From Collinsella tanakaei (GTDB taxonomy: Bacteria > Actinomycetota > Coriobacteriia > Coriobacteriales > Coriobacteriaceae): 64,000 nucleotides of DNA. The position numbers and the translations under genes were made by a program. Numbering within the stretch: the stretch's first letter is position 1; the number at the start of each line of letters is the position of its first letter. Location: positions 62,001 to 126,000 of the forward strand of contig NZ_JADYTL010000007.1 of assembly GCF_021531055.1 (NCBI RefSeq). The letters are read 5' to 3'. Positions 7,755 to 15,641 of the stretch are shown piece by piece. The notes below the pieces were generated by a model, which searched no databases, had not been told where the DNA came from, and saw only the letters and a program-made list of their open reading frames with translations.

Positions 7755-8786
7755 ATGCAGCGATGGTATATCGAAGACGAAAGGCTCGGGCGGACGGTGT
7801 CGAAGGACCGACCCGATGACAAGCGGGCGGAGCACTTGCCGCAGGGGACCGTCGAGCTCATGGATCTTGCGGAGTTCGATCCGCAGGCCCACGGTCGGGT
7901 GGTCGCGGAGCTGTTCCGGCAGCTTCCCCACGCGACGATTCCGTTTGTCGAGCGGCGTGCCTCGGGTATGGCGGGTATCGTCGTCGCCCCGACGGACGAT
8001 ATCGGCACGGCCGATAGGCATCCCGTGGTGTTCCTGCTCGATCGGGACCGGTTGTGCCTGATCGGCGAGGTCGATGCCTGTTCCAACGCGCTGGACACGA
8101 TCGCCGATGAGGGGTTCGCCACACCGAGTACGGCGAGCGCCCTGTGCGAGCTGATGCGCCTCGCCGTGCGCGACCACCCAGCGCAGCTCTCCGGCGTGCG
8201 CCACGACTTCGAGGTCATCGAGGAGCGCTTGCTCAACGGGTCGACACGCATCGATCGCCACAAGATGCGGGTCGATTCGCGTCGCCTGTTGGGGCTCGAC
8301 ACCCTGTACCAAGGGCTGTCGGATGTTGCTTCGGAGCTGGCGGAGAGCGCGGGGAGCGCGGTGCCGGACGGCGACCGGTTGCGCTTCAAGGCGCTCGAGC
8401 GGCACCTCGACCGCCTGACGACGCGCCTTGAGTCCCTGCGCGACTACAGCTTGCAGCTCAACAGCCTGTACCAGGAAGCGATCGACACGCGGCAGAACAG
8501 CGTGATGCAGTGGCTGACGGTCATCGCGACGATCTTCATGCCGCTGACGTTCATCACCGGGTGGTACGGGATGAACTTCCCGAACATGGCCATGATGAGC
8601 CGGCCATGGGGTTACGCGCTCGTCGTCGTGGTGTGCTTGGCGATCGCTGCGGCGGAGGTGCTGTTCTTCCGGCGGCGCGGCTGGCTGCACTTCGCGGGGG
8701 AGATGCGACCGCACGCCCGTGCGCGCGGAACGGACGGCCACAGGCGGGGTGGGCGCGAGCGGGGCGACCACGCGCGCCGACGGTAG
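7755..8786 (+). CDS. CorA family divalent cation transporter
   Basis: 343-residue CorA-like Mg2+/Co2+ channel. A large cytoplasmic domain includes the coiled LRFKALERHLDRLTTRLESLRDYSLQL helix. Two C-terminal membrane helices follow, with the selectivity signature YGMNF in the loop after TVIATIFMPLTFITGW. A very basic tail ends the protein. Start ATG 7755 follows CAGGAGGCC; the open frame to 7707 is discarded. The gene is 70 bp downstream of the glycosyltransferase gene and functionally independent. Confidence 0.9.
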   Translation: MQRWYIEDERLGRTVSKDRPDDKRAEHLPQGTVELMDLAEFDPQAHGRVVAELFRQLPHATIPFVERRASGMAGIVVAPTDDIGTADRHPVVFLLDRDRLCLIGEVDACSNALDTIADEGFATPSTASALCELMRLAVRDHPAQLSGVRHDFEVIEERLLNGSTRIDRHKMRVDSRRLLGLDTLYQGLSDVASELAESAGSAVPDGDRLRFKALERHLDRLTTRLESLRDYSLQLNSLYQEAIDTRQNSVMQWLTVIATIFMPLTFITGWYGMNFPNMAMMSRPWGYALVVVVCLAIAAAEVLFFRRRGWLHFAGEMRPHARARGTDGHRRGGRERGDHARRR

Positions 8787-9046
8787 GAGCACGGGGCGGC
8801 GTCCTGTACCGGCATGGCGGCGACGCGCCGGCAGGAGTTTGGTCACTTTGCAGAAGTGCTCTGCTATTTGTATGTGCTCCACGTGCCCTATGCTGGGATA
8901 ATCCATAATGGTCCACGCGCAAACGGGTGCGCTGGCGCGTTCGCGGAAACGCGGATGCGCGGGCGTTCCGATGGGGTGTTCGGATTTCCGGCGCCGTCCC
9001 GCGAGCGCGTACGCTGAATCCAGTACCCGAGACCAGGAAGGCACCG

Positions 9047-10468
9047 ATGCCGAAAACCTCTCGAAAGCCCAAGACCCCGCGCTTCTACGCGGCTTTGTGG
9101 GCTGCTAAGTTCACCTTGGCCGCGCTGCGCCTCACGCGCCATGCCGGCGGTCAGCTGCCGGGCGTCATCGCCATGAAGATCTGTCCGGATTTCCTGTCCC
9201 GTATCGGAACGCCCGAGCACATGGTGTTCGTCACCGGCACAAACGGCAAGACCACCACGACCAACCTGGTCGCCGACCTGCTCGCCGCCAACGGGCGGCA
9301 GCCGCTCATCAACCGTGAGGGCGGCAACGTGACCGAGGGCATCGCGAGCACGCTCATCAAGGACGCGACGATGGGCGGCTCCGCGCGCAGCTCCGTGTCG
9401 GTCATGGAGCTCGACGAGCGCTGCGCCCGCCTCGTGTTCCCCCACATCACGCCGGAGCTCATCGTCGTCACCAACCTGTATCGCGATACGTTCACGCGCA
9501 ACGCCCACGTGGGCTACGTGTACGACGTCGTCGACGAGGCGCTGCCCGCGGGGTCGCGCCTGGTCCTCAACGCCGACGACCTGATCAGCGGCCGTCTGGC
9601 GCCGCAGTGCGAGCAGCGCGTGTACTACTCGATGTGCGATCTGCCCGGCGACACGACCGAGCCCGAGGGCATCGTCAACGACCTCAACGCCTGTCCGGTG
9701 TGCGGCGGCCATCTGCGCTACGACTCCTGTCATCTGGGCCACATCGGCCGCGTGACCTGCGAGTCCTGCGGACTGACCAATCCCGCGTCGCAGTTCGAGG
9801 CGATCGCGGTCGATTACGGGCGCTCGTCCATCACGGTGCGCGAGAATGCCGAAGCCGGTACGCCCTCGCAGGAGTACCACTTCAGCGCCGGTTCGGTCAC
9901 CGACCTGTACAACCTGCTCGCCGCCATCACCACCGCGCGCTCGCTCGGTCTGAGCGCCACGCAGATCGCCGATGCGCTCGCCGGCGGCGTCGGCATCGTC
10001 GAGTCGCGCTACAGCGAGGTCGTCGCGGGCGGCAAGCGCCTGGTGCGCATCGCCTCCAAGGGTGAGAACGGCATGGCGTGCTCGCGCGGTTTCGCCAACA
10101 TCCGCCGCGAGGAGGGCACCAAGGCCGTCGTGCTCATGCTCGAGGACTACTACATGGCCAAAGATCCCACGTCCACCGAGTTCATCGGCTGGTTCTACGA
10201 GACGGACTTCGAGTATCTGGCCGATCCGAGCATCAAGCAGATCGTGGTCACGGGCGTGCGCTCCGAGGACATGCTGCTGCGTCTGCTGCTCGCCGGCATC
10301 GATCCGGCGCGCATCGCGCAGGCCGCCGACGGCAAGGCTGCCGCCGACGTGGTCGACTACGAGCACGTGGACACGGTGTACTACTCGCACGCGATCCACA
10401 ACGAGCACGTCGCCGAGGAGAGCCGCAATCACCTGGCGCATCTGATCGAGGGCAAGGAGGTCGCGTAA
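9047..10468 (+). CDS. murT: MurT-like Mur ligase (lipid II amidation)
   Basis: 473-residue Mur ligase-family protein. MurT activates the D-Glu carboxylate of lipid II for amidation with ammonia supplied by GatD. P-loop GTNGKTTTTN is near residue 65, followed by EGGNVTEGIAS and MELDERCARLVFPHI. A MurT-specific zinc ribbon CPVCGG...CESCG lies near residues 220-250, and the C-terminal DUF1727 domain follows (MLEDYYMAKDPTSTEFIGWFYETDFE). Start ATG 9047 follows CAGGAAGGCACC. The next gene starts directly after the stop codon, as in murT-gatD operons. Its partner here looks catalytically altered. Confidence 0.9.
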   Translation: MPKTSRKPKTPRFYAALWAAKFTLAALRLTRHAGGQLPGVIAMKICPDFLSRIGTPEHMVFVTGTNGKTTTTNLVADLLAANGRQPLINREGGNVTEGIASTLIKDATMGGSARSSVSVMELDERCARLVFPHITPELIVVTNLYRDTFTRNAHVGYVYDVVDEALPAGSRLVLNADDLISGRLAPQCEQRVYYSMCDLPGDTTEPEGIVNDLNACPVCGGHLRYDSCHLGHIGRVTCESCGLTNPASQFEAIAVDYGRSSITVRENAEAGTPSQEYHFSAGSVTDLYNLLAAITTARSLGLSATQIADALAGGVGIVESRYSEVVAGGKRLVRIASKGENGMACSRGFANIRREEGTKAVVLMLEDYYMAKDPTSTEFIGWFYETDFEYLADPSIKQIVVTGVRSEDMLLRLLLAGIDPARIAQAADGKAAADVVDYEHVDTVYYSHAIHNEHVAEESRNHLAHLIEGKEVA

Positions 10469-11209
10469 ATGGCAGTGGTTATCGAGAGCCTCTTTCCCGA
10501 GTTCGGAAACCAGGGCGGCGACAACGGCAACATGATGTACCTCAAGGCGTCGCTGCCCGACGCCGAGTTCGTCGAGACCTCGTTTTCGGACGAGCCGGCC
10601 TTCGTCACGCGCGACGTGTCGTTCGTGTACATGGGGTACATGACCGAGGCGGAGCAGGAGAAGGTCGCCGCCAAGCTCAAGCCGTATCGCGCGCGCTTGG
10701 AGCAGCTGGTCGAGCAGGGGTGCGTCATGCTGTTCACCGGCAGCGCCGCCGAGCTGCTCGGAACGTCGATCACGCTCGCGAACGGACGCGTGATCGAGGG
10801 CTTGGGCCTGTTCGACTTCACCGTCACCCAGGACCTCTCCGAGCGCATCGCCGAGGTATTCCTGGGGTCGTTCGAGCCTGCGGGCGCGGCCGATCCGATC
10901 GACATCGTGGGCTACAAGATCCAGTTCACCCAGGCGCAGGGCGATAACGCCGAGGAGGGCTTCTGCACCGCCAAGGTGGGCTTCGGGCTCAACCGCCGGA
11001 GTCGCATCGAGGGCTTCCGCCGCGGCAATCTGTTCGCGACCTGGCTGTGCGGCCCGCTGCTTCCGCTGAACCCGCTGTTCACGGAGTACCTGATGACGCT
11101 GGTGACGGGGGAGCAGGGTCGGAGCGCGGCGTTTCGCGAGGAGGCGCTCGCGGCCTATCGCAAGCGCGTCGAGGAGTTCAAGACCCCGGGCATCAAGATG
11201 CCCATCTAG
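10469..11209 (+). CDS. gatD: GatD-like class I amidotransferase homologue lacking catalytic residues
   Basis: 246-residue CobB/CobQ-type glutaminase-fold protein, contiguous with murT. The scaffold is clear (VIESLFPEFGNQGGDNGNMMYL at the N-terminus, IEGLGLFDF in the middle). However, the nucleophile segment, ICGGYQFLG in S. aureus GatD with Cys94, reads FTGSAAELLG here, placing Thr90 at the Cys position. The catalytic-His segment TYLHGP reads TWLCGP, and GFENHGG is replaced by GYKIQFT. Glutamine hydrolysis by the usual mechanism therefore seems impossible. It may be a structural partner of MurT that uses free ammonia, or have a changed role. Confidence 0.8.
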   Translation: MAVVIESLFPEFGNQGGDNGNMMYLKASLPDAEFVETSFSDEPAFVTRDVSFVYMGYMTEAEQEKVAAKLKPYRARLEQLVEQGCVMLFTGSAAELLGTSITLANGRVIEGLGLFDFTVTQDLSERIAEVFLGSFEPAGAADPIDIVGYKIQFTQAQGDNAEEGFCTAKVGFGLNRRSRIEGFRRGNLFATWLCGPLLPLNPLFTEYLMTLVTGEQGRSAAFREEALAAYRKRVEEFKTPGIKMPI

Positions 11210-11260
11210 CCGATAACGTGCAATGCCGCGTTCGCATGCAGATCGATGCGAGCGACAGTG

Positions 11261-11304
11261 AGCCCGCGCCGCAAGCCGCTCGCCGGCACGCGGCGCGGGC
11301 TTTT
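11261..11304 (+). terminator. Terminator after gatD
   Basis: AGCCCGCGCCGC (11261-11272) pairs with GCGGCGCGGGCT (11290-11301), followed by TTTT. Confidence 0.75.
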
Positions 11305-11318
11305 GCGTTCCTGGGTCG

Positions 11319-11380
11319 GTTGGGGACGTGTTCGTCTCAACCCATCGCCGGCAATGGGTTGAACCGAACACGTCCCCAAC
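11319..11380. repeat. REP-like inverted pair
   Basis: Two 27-bp arms (11319-11345 and 11354-11380; 25 of 27 matching) around an 8-nt loop, each carrying TTGGGGACGTGTTC. Same family as the direct copies at 2020 and 2176. Confidence 0.8.
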
Positions 11381-11476
11381 GAACCTGTCGAGGGGATGCG
11401 GCTTTATGCGGGTGGGCGCAAACCGCAGCGCGCGCTTTAGCTTGCCGGTGCACCTGTGTATCAGAATCGGCGCATA

Positions 11477-11659
11477 TGCATAAAAATACAGATGCACTGC
11501 CATAAGTATCCGAAACGGACAAGGGATCAATCCGGTTGATAGAGCGTTTAATTGAGTGTATTTACCTGTGAAAATACAGATTAGAAATCAAAATATACGC
11601 TGGGCGGCAAAAAGGTACCGTTCGCCGGTCGGCGATAAGAAAATGAATAAAAATCCGAT
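11477..11659. promoter_or_regulatory. Cluster of ArgR (ARG-box)-like sites upstream of arcC
   Basis: Three AT-rich sites stand out in a GC-rich gap. TGCATAAAAATACAGATGCA is at 11477-11496, the dyad GTATTT-8-AAATAC at 11557-11576, and TGAATAAAAATCCGAT at 11644-11659. The last closely resembles the Bacillus ARG box (TGAATAAAAATKCA). They suggest ArgR-dependent control of the carbamate kinase gene. The rest of the 530-bp gap holds only the terminator and the inverted pair listed separately. Confidence 0.5.
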
Positions 11660-11739
11660 TGCTGAGTATACTCAATAACGTACTGGAAGCGCACGGGCGC
11701 CCAGCGGGGCAGCACGCGCCATCAAGAAAGGGGTTCCCC

Positions 11740-12702
11740 ATGTCCAAGCCTTTCGGCAAGCCCGACCGCATCGTCGTCGCTCTCGGTGGCAACGCCCTCG
11801 GTGACACCCCCAAGGAGCAGATCGAGCGCGTCAACAACGCCGCCCATGCGCTGCTGGGCCTCATCGAGCAGGGCAACGAGATCATCATCACCCACGGCAA
11901 CGGCCCGCAGGTCGGTATGATCCAAAACGCCTTCGCCGCCGCGCACGACGCCATCGGTACGCCCACCATGGACCTGCCCGAGTGCGGCGCCATGAGCCAG
12001 GGCTACATCGGCTATCACCTGCAGCAGGGCATCGGCCGCGAGATGCACCGTCGCTATAAGCGCTGGCACGCCGCCACGGTCGTGACCCAGATCGAGTGCG
12101 ATCCGGACGATCCGGCGTTCGCCAACCCCACCAAGCCCATCGGTCCGTTCTACACCGAGGAGCAGGCCAAGGAGATCATGGCGGAGAATCCCGAGATGAC
12201 CTTCGTCGAGGACTCCGGCCGCGGTTGGCGTCGTGTCGTCGCCTCGCCCGAGCCCAAGAAGATCGTCGAGGCCGACTCCATCCTCAACCTGCTCGATAAC
12301 GAGTTCATCGTCATCGCGTGCGGTGGCGGCGGCATCCCCGTCGTGCGCGACTACTCCGATAAGGGCTGCTACAAGGGCGTGGCCGCCGTTATCGACAAGG
12401 ACATGGGCGGCGAGCTTCTGGCCGAGGACTGCGACGCCGACGTGCTGTTCCTGCTGACCGCCGTCGATCACGTGGCGATCAATTGGGGCAAGCCCGATCA
12501 GACCGACCTCGAGGAGATCTCCGCCGACGAGGCCGAGAAGTACGCCGACGAGGGCCAGTTCGGCAAGGGTTCCATGGAGCCGAAGGTCCGCGCCGCCATC
12601 AAGTTCGCCCGCAGCCGCAAGGGTCGCGTCTGCATCATCGGCGCGCTCGAGAAGGCCGCCGAGACCATGGCCGGCCTCTCCGGTACCCGCATCTACGCCT
12701 AG
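11740..12702 (+). CDS. arcC: Carbamate kinase
   Basis: 320-residue amino-acid-kinase-fold enzyme that makes ATP and carbamate from carbamoyl phosphate and ADP. Motifs are RIVVALGGNALG at the start, IITHGNGPQVG, RGWRRVVASPEPKKIVEADSI, and FIVIACGGGGIPVV with VIDKDMGGELLAEDCDADVLFLLTAVD. Start ATG 11740 follows AAGAAAGGGG. It is flanked by neither arcA nor arcB, so the carbamoyl phosphate source must be encoded elsewhere. ARG-box-like sites upstream suggest arginine-responsive expression. Confidence 0.95.
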   Translation: MSKPFGKPDRIVVALGGNALGDTPKEQIERVNNAAHALLGLIEQGNEIIITHGNGPQVGMIQNAFAAAHDAIGTPTMDLPECGAMSQGYIGYHLQQGIGREMHRRYKRWHAATVVTQIECDPDDPAFANPTKPIGPFYTEEQAKEIMAENPEMTFVEDSGRGWRRVVASPEPKKIVEADSILNLLDNEFIVIACGGGGIPVVRDYSDKGCYKGVAAVIDKDMGGELLAEDCDADVLFLLTAVDHVAINWGKPDQTDLEEISADEAEKYADEGQFGKGSMEPKVRAAIKFARSRKGRVCIIGALEKAAETMAGLSGTRIYA

Positions 12703-12750
12703 CGGGCCGCGCGAAAGCCGCGCCGCCCCCACAAGGGTCCTCTCTCCTTT

Positions 12751-12787
12751 CCCCGCTGGCCACCTTCTCGGTGGCCAGCGGGGTTTT
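12751..12787 (+). terminator. Terminator of arcC
   Basis: Perfect 14-bp stem CCCCGCTGGCCACC/GGTGGCCAGCGGGG with loop TTCTC and a TTTT tail. Confidence 0.9.
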
Positions 12788-12788
12788 G

Positions 12789-12877
12789 TGTCCCAAAAGG
12801 GGCCAGGAGAAAAATGGGACATCGCGGCGGGTAGCCCGCCGCGATGTCCCATTTTTCTCCTGGCCCCTTTTGGGACA
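12789..12877. repeat. REP-like perfect inverted pair
   Basis: 89-bp palindrome with 43-bp arms and a 3-nt centre. Each arm holds TGTCCCA, the core AAAGGGGCCAGGAGAAAAA and TGGGACA. It lies two bases after the arcC terminator, between convergent genes. Confidence 0.9.
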
Positions 12878-12882
12878 CCGGA

Positions 12883-14160
12883 TCAGGCGGCGGAGTAGAC
12901 CCAGGCGATGGCGGTCTGGTTGAGCACGCGCACGAGATCCCATTTGCGCGCGCTGTGCTCGGGGCTGTTGGGGTCGTAGACCGTGACCATGTTGTTCTCG
13001 TCGATGCCGGCCAGGATGATGTAGTGGCCGACGTTGGTGAAGTCGCCGGGCCGTACGGAGCACGCGACGGGATTGCCGTTGCGCAGGGCGTTTTCCACGG
13101 TGCTTCGCGTCGGGTTGATCATCTCGGCGTAGAACCCGAACGCATACGCCGCGTCGGTCATAAACGACCATTCCGTCGCACCGGTGGGCACGTAGTTGTT
13201 GAGCTCGGCCCAGCTCGCCATGCTGCCCGGGTCCATATCGGTGTTGCCGGTGAAATACACGTACAGCATGGCCATGACCGTGGGGCCGCAGGCGTTCTTG
13301 GCGACGGTGTCGCCGCCGTAGGGAAGGTTGCACCAGCGGACGTCCGTCTGATACAGATGGGGCATCTCGCCCTGCTTCCACTCGTCGACGGGCGTCGACA
13401 TGGGGAAATCGGACGGCGAGAGCACGCCGACGTTGAGCTTCGTCGCCTCGGTATCGGGCTCGATGCCGGCGGGCGTGGTGATGGCGACCGAGGTGATGAG
13501 GAACAGGACGAGCGAGAGCGCCACCGCCGGAATCGCGATGGATGCGGCGGACAGCGTGCGTACGGGCCGTGCCTGCCAGCCGCCTCGCCGCCCACGGCGA
13601 GATCCCCCGTGGGAGAAGGACGCGTATCCACGCCGGAGCGGGCGTCCGATGACCGAGGACTGCCGACCGCTGCCGTAGCCGCCGCGCTGAAGGCCGCCGG
13701 TGCTTCCGAGCGTTCGGAACGAGCTGGAGCTCGAGGCGGCCGATCCCGATCGGAACGTGCTGTGCAGCTGGTTCGAGGAGCCGTGGTGATGGCGTATGCT
13801 GAGGTCGTATCCGCACGACCCGCCGATCGCGGAGGCGATCGTGTCCGCGATGGCGCCGATAAGGCTCACGAACACGTTGGGCCGCCCGGACGTGCGGGAG
13901 CCCCGACGGAGATACGTCGAGTTGCGGGAGCCGCGGGAGCGTGAGGAGGCACGTCGGCTTGCGTCGCCCGGCCCCGCGCTCGGGGCGCGACAGTCGTCGG
14001 TGCGGGAGGCCCGGCGTGCGGAGTAATCGGAGGATTCGGCGGACGAACGGCTCGATGCGAGTCTGACGCTGCGGCGCGAGGTGCCCTGCGAGACGCGCTG
14101 CCCGCCGCCGCGGGGCTCGCGGTACGGATCGCGGTCGCGATCCCGGTCGTAATCTCCCAT
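12883..14160 (-). CDS. C39-like (Peptidase_C39_2) membrane protein with disordered N-terminus
   Basis: 425 residues in three parts. The first about 220 residues are a Ser/Arg/Gly-rich, apparently disordered cytoplasmic region, very basic and repetitive (RDRDRDRDPYREPRGGG, RSSAESSDYSARRAS). One membrane helix follows (SIAIPAVALSLVLFLITSVAI). The external domain resembles Peptidase_C39_2: LYQTDVRWCNLPYGGDT, catalytic Cys in KNACGPTVMAM, His in VGHYIILAGID, Asp in VYDPNSPEH. ATG 14160 was chosen with GAGAGGGGG upstream. The domain is common in bacterial surface or bacteriocin-processing proteins, but no peptide substrate gene is nearby. Confidence 0.8.
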   Translation of the reverse strand: MGDYDRDRDRDPYREPRGGGQRVSQGTSRRSVRLASSRSSAESSDYSARRASRTDDCRAPSAGPGDASRRASSRSRGSRNSTYLRRGSRTSGRPNVFVSLIGAIADTIASAIGGSCGYDLSIRHHHGSSNQLHSTFRSGSAASSSSSFRTLGSTGGLQRGGYGSGRQSSVIGRPLRRGYASFSHGGSRRGRRGGWQARPVRTLSAASIAIPAVALSLVLFLITSVAITTPAGIEPDTEATKLNVGVLSPSDFPMSTPVDEWKQGEMPHLYQTDVRWCNLPYGGDTVAKNACGPTVMAMLYVYFTGNTDMDPGSMASWAELNNYVPTGATEWSFMTDAAYAFGFYAEMINPTRSTVENALRNGNPVACSVRPGDFTNVGHYIILAGIDENNMVTVYDPNSPEHSARKWDLVRVLNQTAIAWVYSAA

Positions 14161-14447
14161 AGGACACCCCCTCTCGGCATAAACGGATGCCAACGTCCCT
14201 ATATTACCCTGCCCGCATCGTCCCTGCAGGTGCAAGACCTTTTTGGCGGCTTGGTCGGAACGCGCCGATAAACGGCTATCGGGCGACGACGTGCGACGGG
14301 TGTGCGCGGATCGTCGAAGGCGATCGCCGGCGGTTCAGGAAAAATCGAGGCGGGAGAATCGGAAACGGTCATATGGATGCGTGAAGGTTGGGCATAATAG
14401 CGCAAGGAGTCGTCGCCTGCGGCGGCTCGTGCGTGAAAGGACCGGAT

Positions 14448-15392
14448 ATGCCTGCATTGATCACCCATCACCTGTTCGGCGAAGAGAGCATGGAGCGCCT
14501 GCCTGCGGGCACCGTTTCCACGGGGGAGGAGCGCGCGGCGTTCCTCATCGGCAACCAAGGCCCCGATCCGTTCTTCTTCCGCGTGCGCACGGTGAACATC
14601 CGCTCGTGCATGGAGCTCGGCCATCACATGCATGCCGCGCGCGTGACGCGGCAGTTCCAGGCGCTTCGCGACGGCGTGTCGCGCCTGCCCGCCCGCGACG
14701 CCGCCATCGGCCGGGCGTTCGCGCTCGGCCTGCTGTCGCACTATGCGCTCGATCGCATCGCGCACCCGTTCGTGTACGCGCAGCAATGGGGGATCCAGGA
14801 GGCCGATGCCGAGCTCGAGACCAAGGGCAGCCAGGTCCATGCGCTCATCGAGGGCGACCTGGACGTCTTGATGCTGCAGGAGAAGCGCGACGGCGCGACG
14901 TGCGCCGACTATCCTCCCGCCGAGGAGCTGGCCACCGGCGAGCGCATCAACAAGGTCGCGGGCGCTCTGACGAGTTTTATCGCCCGCAGCGTCTACGGGC
15001 TCGAGGTCGGCGGTGCGGAGTACGGTGGCGCGGTGTCGGACATGCAGCTTGCCTATCGTCTGATCGAACCGGCGGGTTCTGGTGGCGAGCGGGTGCTGTC
15101 GGCGCTCGGTGGCTACAGTTCGACCCTCTCGCTGCTCGCCTCGCTCGCGCACCGCGTGACCGCCGAGGTCCCCGCGGGGGCCGGCAATCTCGCGCACCGC
15201 AGGTGGATCGACCCCTTTACCCGCACGGAGTCGAGCGAGAGCTTCCCCGAGGTGTTCGAGCGCGCGCTTGACGACTACGGACGCACCGCGGCGCTGTTCA
15301 TCCGGGGTGGCGATATGGCGGCCGTCACGCACCACATGAACTATTCCGGCCGTGTCCTGGACGATGGCGAGGAGTACGCCGGCGACGAGTAG
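14448..15392 (+). CDS. Zinc-dependent phospholipase C-like protein (Zn_dep_PLPC domain)
   Basis: 314-residue protein of the family typified by PALITHHLFGEES and FLIGNQGPDPFFF near the N-terminus, with metal-binding His and Asp residues in ELGHHMHAAR and LLSHYALDRIAHPFVY. No signal peptide is visible, so secretion and true phospholipase activity are doubtful; many of these proteins are uncharacterised cytosolic hydrolases. Start ATG 14448 follows GAAAGGACC. It is divergent from the C39-like gene and followed by a long inverted repeat. Confidence 0.75.
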   Translation: MPALITHHLFGEESMERLPAGTVSTGEERAAFLIGNQGPDPFFFRVRTVNIRSCMELGHHMHAARVTRQFQALRDGVSRLPARDAAIGRAFALGLLSHYALDRIAHPFVYAQQWGIQEADAELETKGSQVHALIEGDLDVLMLQEKRDGATCADYPPAEELATGERINKVAGALTSFIARSVYGLEVGGAEYGGAVSDMQLAYRLIEPAGSGGERVLSALGGYSSTLSLLASLAHRVTAEVPAGAGNLAHRRWIDPFTRTESSESFPEVFERALDDYGRTAALFIRGGDMAAVTHHMNYSGRVLDDGEEYAGDE

Positions 15393-15397
15393 CCTGT

Positions 15398-15556
15398 CGC
15401 CCGGTGTCCCGAAAGGGACCAGAGTGTCCCAAAAGGGGCCGGGAGAAAATTGGGACATCGGGGATCGGTATCGTGGTACCCCATCCTGATATCCGATGTC
15501 CCAATTTTCTCCCGGCCCCTTTTGGGACACTCTGGCCCCTTTCGGGACACCGGGCG
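15398..15556. repeat. REP-like compound inverted pair
   Basis: 159-bp structure with arms 15398-15461 and 15493-15556, nearly perfectly complementary (the visible difference is GGGACC against GGCCCC). Each arm carries two nested TGTCCC units: TGTCCCGAAAGGG, then TGTCCCA with AAAGGGGCCGGGAGAAAAT and TGGGACA. Same family as 12789-12877, with one extra module per arm. Confidence 0.88.
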
Positions 15557-15641
15557 CCCTTACGGAATCCTGATGCATGGCAAACGCCCGTTGCCGTACC
15601 ATAGACGGGTTAGCATTCGCGCGGCTAAGGGAGTCCCGTCC

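Noticed and set aside
6680-9044. Long minus-strand frames over the corA and glycosyltransferase genes
   Set aside because: Arg/Pro/His-rich translations without domains, opposite to well-supported genes.
12789-12877. Ordinary bidirectional terminator
   Set aside because: arcC already has a perfect terminator two bases upstream, the palindrome lacks a T run, and its sequence recurs with the shared core at other loci.
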